64,000 bases of DNA from Desulfitobacterium_A nosdiversum. Lineage in GTDB: Bacteria; Bacillota; Desulfitobacteriia; Desulfitobacteriales; Desulfitobacteriaceae. Within the stretch, counting starts at the first letter, position 1, and the number at the start of each line of letters is the position of its first letter. The DNA lies in contig NZ_CP172056.1 of the NCBI RefSeq assembly GCF_049860565.1, positions 2,480,001 through 2,544,000 of the forward strand, written 5' to 3'. Shown piece after piece: positions 17,348 through 25,414 of this stretch. Under the pieces are notes generated by a model that worked only from the letters and a program-made list of their open reading frames with translations, made no database searches and was not told where the DNA came from. The position numbers and the translations under genes are program-made.

Positions 17348-18571
17348 ATGGGAGATATCACGAATTCGCATGATTTAATCATTATTGGTGCCGGTCCTGC
17401 AGGACTTTCGGCAGCAATATATGGGGGAAGAGCGAAGCTAAAGACCTTGGTCATCAATAAAGGAACGGTTGGCGGTTTGGTCAATACCACTCGTGAAATA
17501 GTGAATTATCCGGGCTATACACAAATCAGCGGATCAGATCTTATGCTCGATTTTAAAAAACACGCGGAGGCATATGGCGTCGAGTTTTTACGCGATGAGG
17601 TTGTCAGTACGGATTTTTCCATGGAAAACAAAGTCATTACCACGAAAAAAGGCAAAGAATTTTCAGCGAAAGCCATCATTATTGCCTGCGGCAGTGAACC
17701 AAGGCTTTTAAATATTCCGGGAGAAAAGCGGCTCCAAGGCAGTGGTGTTGCCTATTGTGCAACCTGTGATGCCGAGTTTTTCGAAGGAGAAGAGGTTGTC
17801 GTCGTGGGCAGCGGGGACCAGGCGATTGAAGAAGGCATGTACATTACCAAGTTTGCCCGTAAAGTCACCGTGATTGTGCTTCATGACGAAGGCGTTCTTG
17901 ACTGCAATAAAGTCAGTGCTGAAAGAGCCTTTCAAAATGAGAAAATGGAGTTTGTCTGGAACTCCACAATCGAAGAAGTTCTGGGAGAAGAGAATGTCGA
18001 AGGGGTAAAAATCAAGAACTTAAAAACAGGGGGCTCGATTCAACTTGCCTGTCAGGGAGTCTTCTTCTTTGTGGGAATGGTTCCTTCCACTCATTTTATC
18101 AAAGACAGCGGTATCGAGATGGATAAAAGAGGTTATATTCCCGTCAATGAGATGATGGAAACGAACCTTGAAGGAGTATTTGCGATAGGGGATAACCGGA
18201 TCAAATATTTGAGACAAGTAGTTTCGGCAGCCGGAGACGGAGCTGTCGCAGCGGTTGCCGCTGAACGCTATATTGAAGAATTGAAAGCGTTTACTACGAA
18301 CATTGTCCAAAGTGAAAAGAAAGTCTTACTCCTCTTCTTCAATGCCTTGAATAATGAAAGCCTGGAATTCAGCACTTTATTAGAAGAAGCAAACCAGGAG
18401 CTGGGTGAACTCTATAAAGTTATAAAGGTAGATATGGCGACCAAGAAAAATCTGGCGAAGAAATATGAGGTTAATAGTGTGCCTAGTGTCTTAGTCTTAG
18501 ATAAAGGCGAGAAGGTCAAACGGCTTTACTATACGATGGATAAAGAAAATCTAAAAGCCCAATTATCGTAA
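17348..18571 (+). CDS. thioredoxin reductase fused to a thioredoxin-fold domain
   Basis: A protein of 407 residues. Positions 1-315 are a TrxB-type flavoprotein: FAD motif GAGPAGLSAAIYGG, redox pair CATC (about residues 137-140), NAD(P)H motif VGSGDQAIEEG and the C-terminal FAD motif FAIGDNR. Residues from about 318 to 407 add a thioredoxin-like fold ending in NSVPSVLVLDKGEKV. In that domain the usual CxxC is replaced by a segment with Asn (FFNALNNES), so it cannot do thiol exchange. The separate thioredoxin downstream (20545-20871) keeps CHVC and is a likely partner. The gene lies 43 bp after the unknown gene. Confidence 0.85.
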   Translation: MGDITNSHDLIIIGAGPAGLSAAIYGGRAKLKTLVINKGTVGGLVNTTREIVNYPGYTQISGSDLMLDFKKHAEAYGVEFLRDEVVSTDFSMENKVITTKKGKEFSAKAIIIACGSEPRLLNIPGEKRLQGSGVAYCATCDAEFFEGEEVVVVGSGDQAIEEGMYITKFARKVTVIVLHDEGVLDCNKVSAERAFQNEKMEFVWNSTIEEVLGEENVEGVKIKNLKTGGSIQLACQGVFFFVGMVPSTHFIKDSGIEMDKRGYIPVNEMMETNLEGVFAIGDNRIKYLRQVVSAAGDGAVAAVAAERYIEELKAFTTNIVQSEKKVLLLFFNALNNESLEFSTLLEEANQELGELYKVIKVDMATKKNLAKKYEVNSVPSVLVLDKGEKVKRLYYTMDKENLKAQLS

Positions 18572-18699
18572 AGCTGTATGAGTATAGATTTGAGTTGTAT
18601 TGAGATCTGCGTGCCCTAAAAGCTCTTGCAAAGAAGCTAAAAAGAATTGAAAAGGGGAGGCTTATTTTGTCATACCTATTTTTTAAGGAATCTAAAAAT

Positions 18700-18841
18700 A
18701 AGTATCAATAATCGATGTATAGATTTCTCAATTCATGTATCCTTTTGGTTATATGCAGGGTTAGGGTTCTTTTTTATACTATAAACAGTCTTGATCTCAT
18801 GATTAGGTTATTCTATTGGAGAAAATGAGGTGAGAATTGAA
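18700..18841 (+). repeat. leader repeat, copy 2
   Basis: The second copy of the leader found at 12733-12874. It retains the hairpin with compensating pairs, the ACTATAAACAG block and the GGAGAAAATGAGGTGAG block. Similarity to copy 1 stops at about 18841, and the sequence switches directly to a phosphodiesterase gene relic. Confidence 0.8.
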
Positions 18842-18842
18842 G

Positions 18843-18908
18843 ACAGGGTTTAAAACAAAACGGGTTATTCGTGAAGTTGATTTACTCCTAAAACGTAGTG
18901 TTTTTTAA
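18843..18908 (+). pseudogene. relic of a phosphodiesterase gene C-terminus
   Basis: In frame from 18843 the sequence encodes GFKTKRVIREVDL. This matches GFTTTRVIREVDL near the end of the 12916-14934 phosphodiesterase (bases about 14794-14832). The frame then meets a stop at 18906. Only about 14-20 codons remain, joined to the gene's own leader. This suggests that a second copy lost almost all of its coding region by deletion. Confidence 0.7.
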
Positions 18909-18965
18909 ACAGAAGATTGCTCCGTGAGAGCACTTTTCTCAAAAAGTAAAAATGGAGGGAACTTT

Positions 18966-20432
18966 ATGTCTGCCAATCTAAAGGAAGATAAGCAGGTCAG
19001 TATGATAAAGTATTATGTAAATAGCGCCATTACAATTCTACTTATATTCGGGTTCCAATTTTTACCGGCAGTTAAGCCTATTACTCCGTATGGCATGCAG
19101 ATGGTTGGCATTTTTTTGGGTATGATTTACGGGTGGTCCACAGTTGGGATTGTTTGGCCAAGTTTAGTTGGACTAATTGCATTGGGTTTTTCAAAGTATT
19201 CCGGATACTCAGTCGTTAACGCATTTAAAGAAGGTTACGGCGGAGATACGTTTTTATTTATTTTCTTTGTTTTAACCTTTGCAGCTGTAATTGACAAATC
19301 AGGTGTAACAAGAGTTATGGCCAAATGGATGGTTTCCAGAAAAATAGCTAAAAAGAGACCCTATGTCTTATTGCTTTTATTACTCACAGCAGCTTTCTTA
19401 ATTGCAGTTTTTGTAAGTGTAATGCCGTCAATCGTTATTTGTTGGAGTCTTTTATATCAATTCAGTGATGTGTTTGGCTATACAAAAAAAGATCAATACC
19501 CAAAGATCGCTGTTGTTGGAATTGTCGTAGCAGCGTGTATGGGAGTGAATGTTTTTCCCTTTAAAGCTTATGACGTCATGATGACGGCTGTATTGACTAA
19601 ATCAACAGGGCTTAATGTTGATTATGTACCTTTTACAGCTTTAACAGCTGTTATAGGATATTGTGTTACATTGCTTTATATTGTTATGGCAAAATATATC
19701 TTTAAACCCGATGTCACACTTATAACAAAGAGTGATTTTGTTTATTCGGATACAGAAAAACTCACTTCATATCAAAAACAAGTTGTCGCATTATTGGCGG
19801 CGATGGTTATCCTAATGTTCCTTCCTGGATTCTTGCCCGCTAACTTGTACCTTATCAAACTCTTGAAATGGATTGGGAACACGGGAATATTCGTTTTATT
19901 GCTCGCTTTCGGTGTATTTATTAAACGTAAAGATGGGACGTTATTTATCAATTATGCTGACTGTGTTAAGACAGGTGTACCTTGGGAAACGATGGCCTTA
20001 ATGGGAACAGCGCTGCCTATGGCTTCCGCCTTGACAGCAGCAGGCACCGGAGTTCAAGAGTGGTTAAATCAATTGCTCGGTCCTATCTTTGGCGGTCATG
20101 GTGCGTTTTTGCTAATCGTTTTAGTTGTAGCAATTACAATCATAGCATCTAATGTAATGAATCACGTAGTTGTTGGTTTTGTTATGATGCCTTTGATTAT
20201 TCAATTTTCTTCACCGGCAGGTATTAGTCCGATGTTATTAACTGCTTCACTTTGTATTATTTCTCAAATAGCTTTTATACTTCCTTCGGGCGGTCCTTTA
20301 GCCGCATTTCTTCATGGAAACAGGGAATGGATTACAGCTAATGAGATTTATAAGTATACCATTCCATTTGTAGCGGTATCTATAGTGTTAAGCATTGTCC
20401 TTTGTACAACAATTGGTCGACTTATTTATTAA
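18966..20432 (+). CDS. DASS/SLC13-type anion permease
   Basis: A 488-residue membrane protein with about twelve hydrophobic segments and the layout of the divalent anion:sodium symporter / ion transporter superfamily. Conserved-looking features are the two re-entrant halves around residues 110-160 and 360-410 (SNVMNHVVVGFVMMP and LPSGGPLAAF segments). Members carry dicarboxylates, sulfate or related anions. The ATG at 18966 is chosen because GGAGGG lies six bases upstream. It is preceded by leader copy 2 and the phosphodiesterase relic, so it may have taken over that promoter. Confidence 0.75.
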   Translation: MSANLKEDKQVSMIKYYVNSAITILLIFGFQFLPAVKPITPYGMQMVGIFLGMIYGWSTVGIVWPSLVGLIALGFSKYSGYSVVNAFKEGYGGDTFLFIFFVLTFAAVIDKSGVTRVMAKWMVSRKIAKKRPYVLLLLLLTAAFLIAVFVSVMPSIVICWSLLYQFSDVFGYTKKDQYPKIAVVGIVVAACMGVNVFPFKAYDVMMTAVLTKSTGLNVDYVPFTALTAVIGYCVTLLYIVMAKYIFKPDVTLITKSDFVYSDTEKLTSYQKQVVALLAAMVILMFLPGFLPANLYLIKLLKWIGNTGIFVLLLAFGVFIKRKDGTLFINYADCVKTGVPWETMALMGTALPMASALTAAGTGVQEWLNQLLGPIFGGHGAFLLIVLVVAITIIASNVMNHVVVGFVMMPLIIQFSSPAGISPMLLTASLCIISQIAFILPSGGPLAAFLHGNREWITANEIYKYTIPFVAVSIVLSIVLCTTIGRLIY

Positions 20433-20464
20433 ATTGTGTTAGCCCTTCTATTCACATATATTTT

Positions 20465-20511
20465 TCTGGCCTGCATGGTTTTGAGCTGTCAGGCCAGACC
20501 TTCTTTTTCTG
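20465..20511 (+). terminator. terminator of the permease gene
   Basis: A 9-bp stem (20465-20473 with 20490-20498) followed by CCTTCTTTTTCTG. Confidence 0.8.
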
Positions 20512-20544
20512 TTATTATAAGGTATGACTAAGGAGCGATATTTT

Positions 20545-20871
20545 ATGGCTTTAAAACAATTAGATTCAACCTCATTTGAAGAGATTATTTATGATAACTC
20601 TGAGGCTTGCTTGGTTATTTTTTCAAGAAAAACGTGTCACGTTTGTCAAGGCGTTGTTCCTGTCTTAGAAGAACTGCAGCTGAAATACGAAAGTAAGTTT
20701 GGTTTCTATTATGTTGATGTTGAAGAAAACAAAAGTCTATTACAACGGTTTTCTCTTAAGGCAGTTCCCCAGATTCTCTTCTTTAAGGACGGAGAGTATC
20801 AAGCAAAACTCACAGGCAAAGTTGAGGAAGAACAAGTCGAAGAAAAGATTGAGAGTGTTTTTGAGGGATAG
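20545..20871 (+). CDS. thioredoxin family protein
   Basis: A protein of about 108 residues with a thioredoxin fold. The active site is CHVC (preceded by SRKT rather than the usual WCGPC), and the cis-proline region is KAVPQILFFKDG. It would carry electrons from a thioredoxin reductase, with the fused TrxB-like enzyme at 17348 as the closest candidate. The ATG at 20545 is preferred because AAGGAG lies nine bases upstream. The ATG at 20524 precedes that RBS. Confidence 0.85.
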   Translation: MALKQLDSTSFEEIIYDNSEACLVIFSRKTCHVCQGVVPVLEELQLKYESKFGFYYVDVEENKSLLQRFSLKAVPQILFFKDGEYQAKLTGKVEEEQVEEKIESVFEG

Positions 20872-20915
20872 GACCCTCATTCAGAGAAAAGTGAATAAGA
20901 CAGAAATAATTGATT

Positions 20916-22025
20916 TTAACGTTGAGTTACCTTTGGACGAGAGTTTTTGATCATTGGGCGTAAAAGATGACTGGCAATCTTTAAAGGGTTATACCGCCGA
21001 TTCGTAATTATTTGTTTTGCAAAACGTGTATTAAGAAAAGATACCAATATATCTAATTTGTGATTATTTAATTTCTCCATCGCACGTCGAATGACTAAGG
21101 ATTCATGGTAACTTTGAATGAGAGGTTTAACTAATTCCTCGTACTTTCCTTTACCCGCAAGGTCATGCGCAGCATAAATTCCGGTTAAAATGGATTCAAG
21201 CTGACCAAAGCCAAAGGCCGGCATCATTGCACCAAAACAGTTTCCCGTGAAGAAGGTATTTCCGAGCCGGGGATATTTACAAAGACCGATGATATACCGA
21301 GTAACCCCAAAGGTGTCCGTTATTCTAAGGCTCTGATTAATGTCCTTGCAGACCCGATCAAAAAACTTGTCCAAGGGAGATTCAAAATCAATAAATTGAG
21401 TATTAGGATAGTCTGGATAGCCTATGGTAATGGCCGCTTCTTTTTCGGAATAGGGGATGAGGAAACCATAACCCATTGGAGCTATATTGTTATCAAGCCA
21501 GATTGAAACATCATGAGGATTAAAGTTACCTTCTACGGTTGCCCCTTTTAAGGTTACGGTAAGATCTGATTCGAAATTTTCGACCTTCATTGCATAAGCG
21601 GCATCACCCGTTGCCATCACGACATGGGTAAAATCCTGTAATAATTGCTCATAAGTGAAGTCTGAATTAAAGATGATTTTGGTCTTAACCTGTCTGCCCA
21701 ACTGGGATTCAAAAGATTCCTCATCTCTGCCGCGAATATTAGTAAAACCAATATGTCCGTCAATGACTCCTCGAGAGTTTTGGGAGTAGAACTTCATTTT
21801 GCTAATATTGGCAATGGGTTGCAGAAAAATGCCATGGTTTTCAGAAAGGTAAGCGTATGCATCATTGATCGGTCTGTCTAAAACGGGGAGAATGGCTTCG
21901 CCGTTAACAAAACGATCTCCAACTCGGCTTCTTTTTTCAAAAATGGTCGGAGATATCCCAAACCTTTCTAACGTAATTGCACAGGCTAAACCGGATAAGC
22001 CAGCTCCCATAATAGCGACTTTCAC
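20916..22025 (-). CDS. FAD-dependent oxidoreductase
   Basis: A 369-residue flavoprotein with an N-terminal dinucleotide-binding motif (IMGAGLSGLACAITLE) and a second FAD contact near GNCFGAMMPAFGFG. This is similar to geranylgeranyl-reductase/PHBH-like enzymes. The start is set at the GTG at 22025 because GGGAGG lies seven bases upstream and overlaps the alternative ATG at 22043. The substrate is unknown. It is transcribed toward the thioredoxin gene and its stop lies 45 bp from that gene's stop. Confidence 0.75.
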   Translation of the reverse strand: MKVAIMGAGLSGLACAITLERFGISPTIFEKRSRVGDRFVNGEAILPVLDRPINDAYAYLSENHGIFLQPIANISKMKFYSQNSRGVIDGHIGFTNIRGRDEESFESQLGRQVKTKIIFNSDFTYEQLLQDFTHVVMATGDAAYAMKVENFESDLTVTLKGATVEGNFNPHDVSIWLDNNIAPMGYGFLIPYSEKEAAITIGYPDYPNTQFIDFESPLDKFFDRVCKDINQSLRITDTFGVTRYIIGLCKYPRLGNTFFTGNCFGAMMPAFGFGQLESILTGIYAAHDLAGKGKYEELVKPLIQSYHESLVIRRAMEKLNNHKLDILVSFLNTRFAKQIITNRRYNPLKIASHLLRPMIKNSRPKVTQR

Positions 22026-22153
22026 GCTAAAACCTCCCTTCATTATAAGTTTGCAAAATATGAAGAGAGATTATCCATTTGATAACATAAAAGACATAGA
22101 AAAAGCCGACTAGTAAGGATGAAGTGACCCCAAAAAGTTAGACGAGTATTTTA

Positions 22154-22993
22154 TTAAGCAGCCAAGAGGGTTTGCTGTCTGTGTAAAGCAGGCGGCAAAC
22201 CCTTTAGCTTTACTTTGATACGGCGATTATTGTAGTAATCGAGATAGTCGATGAGTTCATTTTTAAAATGGTCCATCGATTCAAATTTCTGTAGATACAG
22301 AAGTTCACTTTTAAGTAGGCCAAAGAAGTTTTCTATCACGGCATTATCCAGACAGTTGCCCTTTCGGCTCATGCTTTGCCGAATGCCCTTCACTTCCAAC
22401 ATTCGCTGATACACCTTATGTTGGTACTGCCAGCCCTGATCCGAGTGGAGAATAAGGTTTGTGCTGTCCGGAATTGCTGAAAACGCTTTGCCCAGCATGC
22501 TCGTTACCATGGACAAAACCGGCCTATCCGAAATGGTGTAACTGACGATATCTCTGCTGCACAAATCTAGAATTGGGGACAGATAGAGTTTCTGACCAAA
22601 CAGGCTGAACTCTGTGACATCAGTAACCCATTTCAAGTTTGGCTTCTCCGCCTCAAAGTCACGTTCCAGAAGATTCGGCGCTACCTTGCCCACTTCACCC
22701 TTATAAGAGTGATATTTCTTCATCCTAACATGGCAGGTAATGCCCAGTGCTTTCATCAGACGCTGAACGGTCTTGTGATTGACGATATTACCGCGATTGC
22801 GCAGTTCCATGGTAATTCTCCGATAACCAAATCTACCTTTGTTTTCAGTATAAATCGAGGTTATTTGTTCTTTAACTTCGGTGTATTTATCCGAAACTGA
22901 TAGTTGCTTAAGATTGTAATAATACGTAGCGCGCGGAAGCTTGGCTACGACGAGGAGTACATCGAGCTTATGTTTCTGCCTCAGTTCCGTCAC
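22154..22993 (-). CDS. IS3-family transposase OrfB
   Basis: A 279-residue DDE integrase-type transposase. The catalytic triad is visible as Asp in WVTDVTEF, Asp in HSDQGWQYQ and Glu in NAVIENFFGLLKSE. The HTH_21-like region lies at about residues 40-100. The GTG start overlaps the orfA stop (GTGA) in the -1 frame. It may be made as an OrfAB fusion by frameshifting in the AAAAG run, or by coupled initiation. Confidence 0.92.
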   Translation of the reverse strand: MTELRQKHKLDVLLVVAKLPRATYYYNLKQLSVSDKYTEVKEQITSIYTENKGRFGYRRITMELRNRGNIVNHKTVQRLMKALGITCHVRMKKYHSYKGEVGKVAPNLLERDFEAEKPNLKWVTDVTEFSLFGQKLYLSPILDLCSRDIVSYTISDRPVLSMVTSMLGKAFSAIPDSTNLILHSDQGWQYQHKVYQRMLEVKGIRQSMSRKGNCLDNAVIENFFGLLKSELLYLQKFESMDHFKNELIDYLDYYNNRRIKVKLKGLPPALHRQQTLLAA

Positions 22994-23331
22994 GACTTGT
23001 GTCTTTTCTCTCGCTGTACCCTCTCGGAAACCAAGGCATTCAATTTTTTTAGGTAATCGTTCTCCGCCCGCAGACGTTGGACTTCAGCAATTAAGTCTTC
23101 CTCAACTTTTTTGCCGAGCTTCACAGGTCTTCCTGCGCTTTTGCGACCCCGGCGGTCTATATAAAGCCCCTCAACGCCTTCCGTCAAATAAATTCGCTCC
23201 CATTTTCTTATGGGTTCATGGTTTGGTAGATCGTATTTCTTAGCCGTTTCACGATAACTTAGCCTATTTGTTTGCATATCTTCTATTACTTTTTGTTTAA
23301 ATTCTCCCGAAAATGGAGTTCCTTTTGGCAT
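22990..23331 (-). CDS. IS3-family transposase OrfA
   Basis: A 113-residue helix-turn-helix protein (residues about 10-60) with a leucine-zipper-like C-terminal helix, typical of OrfA, which binds the terminal repeats. It overlaps orfB by four bases. Confidence 0.9.
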   Translation of the reverse strand: MPKGTPFSGEFKQKVIEDMQTNRLSYRETAKKYDLPNHEPIRKWERIYLTEGVEGLYIDRRGRKSAGRPVKLGKKVEEDLIAEVQRLRAENDYLKKLNALVSERVQREKRHKS

Positions 23332-23449
23332 GAAAACACCCCCAAAGTTATTTTAGTATATCATACTGTCTAACTTTGGGGGTGCAGTTCAGGATTAGTC
23401 GGCTTTTTCTATAAATTATTTCATTAGTAGAGGAATTGTAAACTGAAAA

Positions 23450-25171
23450 TTAATAGTTGTGAACAGAATCGATTTCTTCGTCAGTGAAGTCCCAAGTTGT
23501 ATTGTGAGGTGCAACTTCTTCTCTGAAGAATTCAGGCAGGCGATCATGTTTCTTCGTTAAGCCTGCAGCCTTATTGAATTCGCGTTCCGTACGAAGCGTG
23601 AATTTACCGAGTTCGGTAACATCATCAGCAGTAAGGCTGATTCCATATTGAGCATTGATCATGTCAATGATGGCTTGGAATGCTTCAGCATCATCAAGGA
23701 TACAGAACGCAACGAAGAGGCAAAGACCTGTACTGTCAATTGCAGCAGTAGCAATTTGAAGGTTGCGTGAAAGTTCAATTTGTCCTTCTTTTTTCAATGG
23801 GTCAATATAACCGCCGACTTTAAGGATGTTCGTAGCAACAGCATACCCGGCAGTGTGGTCTGCTCCCATGGTTGTGGTAGCGTAGGTTAAGCCAACCCCT
23901 TTAACCGCACGTGGGTCATAAGCAGGGATACTTTGGCCTTTAACGGTCGGAATACGGGTTACTCCCATAGCCCTGCCTGTAAATTCAGCACCGTTTCCAA
24001 GGATGCGGCCAAGGTAGGTCCCTTTTTCAATTTCACCCAGAAGGTGGATCATTCCTTCGCCATCGCCGAAAGGAATGATTCCGCCTTCCATAGCGACTTG
24101 CGTAGTAACAGCCGCTTCGATGGAGTCGATACCGATGTCATCACAAATGTGGTCTGCTTTCGCAATAATATCAATATCATCGATAAGGCAGCCTGCTCCA
24201 AAGCCCCAAACGGTTTCATATTCGAATCCTGCAGTTACATAATTGCCATCTTTGTCATTGTATACTTGTGAGCAGCGAATAACGCAGCCAACATGGCAGC
24301 CATGAGTTGGTTTTCCTTTTCTGGCAACGATCGTGTCATAAATGGTTTCACCGCTGATCTTATCCGCTTTTTCCCAGTTGCCTTGGCGGAAGTTTTTGGT
24401 GGGGAGACCGCCGGCTTCATTCAGAATGTTAACAAGGATGTTCGTACCATAAGTGGGCAAACCTTGACCGGTTACCGGATGGCTTGTTAAACCTTTACCA
24501 AAAACTTTTGCGGCAGCTCTGAATCTTTCGAGATCTTTAATTTCAACTCCAGGTGCACCGGTATCGTCAATTGTAATATATTTAATCTTTTTGGAACCCA
24601 TAACAGCGCCTAAACCGCCGCGTCCTGCACTGCGAATATTGCCGTCGGGATCTTTCACGGAAATATTAGCCGCTGTCATTCTGTATTCTCCGGCCTGGCC
24701 AATGGTCATAACAGCAATATTCTTACCGTGCTTTTCAACGAGTTTGCCGATAACTTCATAGTTTCCTTTACCGAGAAGTTCGGTTTCTTCAGCAATCTTA
24801 ATGCCATTAACGTCAACATGAATACTGTAGTATTTATCTTCCTGAGGAATTCCTTCGATAATAATAGCCTTAATATTAAGCTTGGCAAGTTTTTGAGAAG
24901 CTGTACCACCGGCATTACTTTCTTTAATACCACCTGTTAGAGGACTTTTTGCGCCAACAGATAAACGTCCTGAGTTAGGAGCAGTAGTACCTGTTAGTAA
25001 ACCTGGGGCAAATACAAGCTTGTTGTTTTTACCAAGGGCATGACAGGTAGGATCTACTTCTTTGGCAACAATTGCGGAAGTTAAAGCTCTTCCACCTAGG
25101 CCTGCCCACTCCTGAGGAACAGCTTCTTCAGTGTAGGAAAGGGTTTCCATGTTAATGCGGTAAATTTTCAT
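23450..25171 (-). CDS. aor: aldehyde ferredoxin oxidoreductase
   Basis: A 573-residue tungsten/molybdopterin enzyme that oxidises aldehydes to acids and reduces ferredoxin, or the reverse. The N-terminal domain (GLGGRALTSAI) binds the bis-pterin. The [4Fe-4S] ligands are in CHVGCVIRC (about residue 290), with a late Cys in GLCLF. It is slightly shorter than the 600-620 residues of archaeal AOR. The GAGGAGGT RBS is strong. The leader holds a sigma-54 promoter, a Moco/Tuco-like structure and a terminator. Cofactor genes are not adjacent. Confidence 0.92.
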   Translation of the reverse strand: MKIYRINMETLSYTEEAVPQEWAGLGGRALTSAIVAKEVDPTCHALGKNNKLVFAPGLLTGTTAPNSGRLSVGAKSPLTGGIKESNAGGTASQKLAKLNIKAIIIEGIPQEDKYYSIHVDVNGIKIAEETELLGKGNYEVIGKLVEKHGKNIAVMTIGQAGEYRMTAANISVKDPDGNIRSAGRGGLGAVMGSKKIKYITIDDTGAPGVEIKDLERFRAAAKVFGKGLTSHPVTGQGLPTYGTNILVNILNEAGGLPTKNFRQGNWEKADKISGETIYDTIVARKGKPTHGCHVGCVIRCSQVYNDKDGNYVTAGFEYETVWGFGAGCLIDDIDIIAKADHICDDIGIDSIEAAVTTQVAMEGGIIPFGDGEGMIHLLGEIEKGTYLGRILGNGAEFTGRAMGVTRIPTVKGQSIPAYDPRAVKGVGLTYATTTMGADHTAGYAVATNILKVGGYIDPLKKEGQIELSRNLQIATAAIDSTGLCLFVAFCILDDAEAFQAIIDMINAQYGISLTADDVTELGKFTLRTEREFNKAAGLTKKHDRLPEFFREEVAPHNTTWDFTDEEIDSVHNY

Positions 25172-25234
25172 TTCTCTAATACCTCCTCGACTTAATTAAG
25201 TTGTGTTAAAATGATCACGAAACCATCGCACTTA

Positions 25235-25277
25235 AAAACAAAAAAGATATTCATAAACATATTTTTTATGAATATCT
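25235..25277 (-). terminator. leader terminator upstream of aor
   Basis: A 13-bp perfect stem (25245-25257 with 25265-25277) followed on the minus strand by TTTTTTGTTTTT. It lies between the promoter and the aor start, and its stem directly abuts the 3' strand of the predicted aptamer. Confidence 0.85.
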
Positions 25278-25368
25278 CTTCCTTTGCGCAATGGCAGGCA
25301 CAGGAATTACTCCCTATACCCTTTAGGGTCTACACCATCCCAGTAGGACAATGTAAATCGGAAGATTA
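25276..25368 (-). ncRNA. candidate molybdenum/tungsten cofactor (Moco/Tuco) riboswitch
   Basis: The leader RNA has a closing helix of CUUCC (5', about 25358-25364) with GGAAG (3', 25278-25282), an ACUGGGAU block, a CCCUAAAGGG hairpin, an AGGGAG...CCU helix and a GCCUGCC...GCGCAAAGG 3' core. The 3' core resembles the GCCUCCC...GGAAAGG part of the Moco RNA motif as I remember it. Its place before a tungsten or molybdenum enzyme and a terminator suits an OFF switch. The class assignment is inferred, not computed. Confidence 0.45.
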
Positions 25369-25397
25369 TTTAATTGGAGTGTTATGCCCATATATAA

Positions 25398-25414
25398 TGC
25401 AAACAGTATGCCAG
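25398..25414 (-). promoter_or_regulatory. sigma-54 promoter of aor
   Basis: On the minus strand the element CTGGCATACTGTTTGCA matches the sigma-54 consensus, with GG (-24) and GC (-12) separated by exactly ten bases. The transcript would begin near 25387, just before the structured leader. Confidence 0.75.

Larger units (their letters stand above)
22120..23391 (-). mobile_element. IS3-family insertion sequence (IS150-like)
   Basis: An element of about 1272 bp with imperfect terminal inverted repeats (22120-22143 and 23368-23391, 19 of 24 matching, both beginning TGAA and ending GTTAGAC). It is flanked by a three-base GGA direct repeat (22117-22119 and 23392-23394). It contains orfA and orfB in overlapping frames. 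Both ORFs appear intact, so it may be active. Confidence 0.9.
22096..23412 (-). terminator. terminator of the aldehyde oxidoreductase gene, split by an IS element
   Basis: Two 17-base arms, ATAGAAAAAGCCGACTA (22096-22112) and its exact complement (23396-23412), lie on either side of the IS. Without the IS they would form a 17-bp hairpin with an 8-base loop and U-rich flanks just downstream of the AOR gene stop at 23450. The insertion separates them by about 1.3 kb. Confidence 0.75.

Noticed and set aside
22154..23331. Frameshifted or broken transposase
   Set aside because: The two-frame layout with a -1 overlap is normal for the IS3 family, and both ORFs contain all expected motifs.
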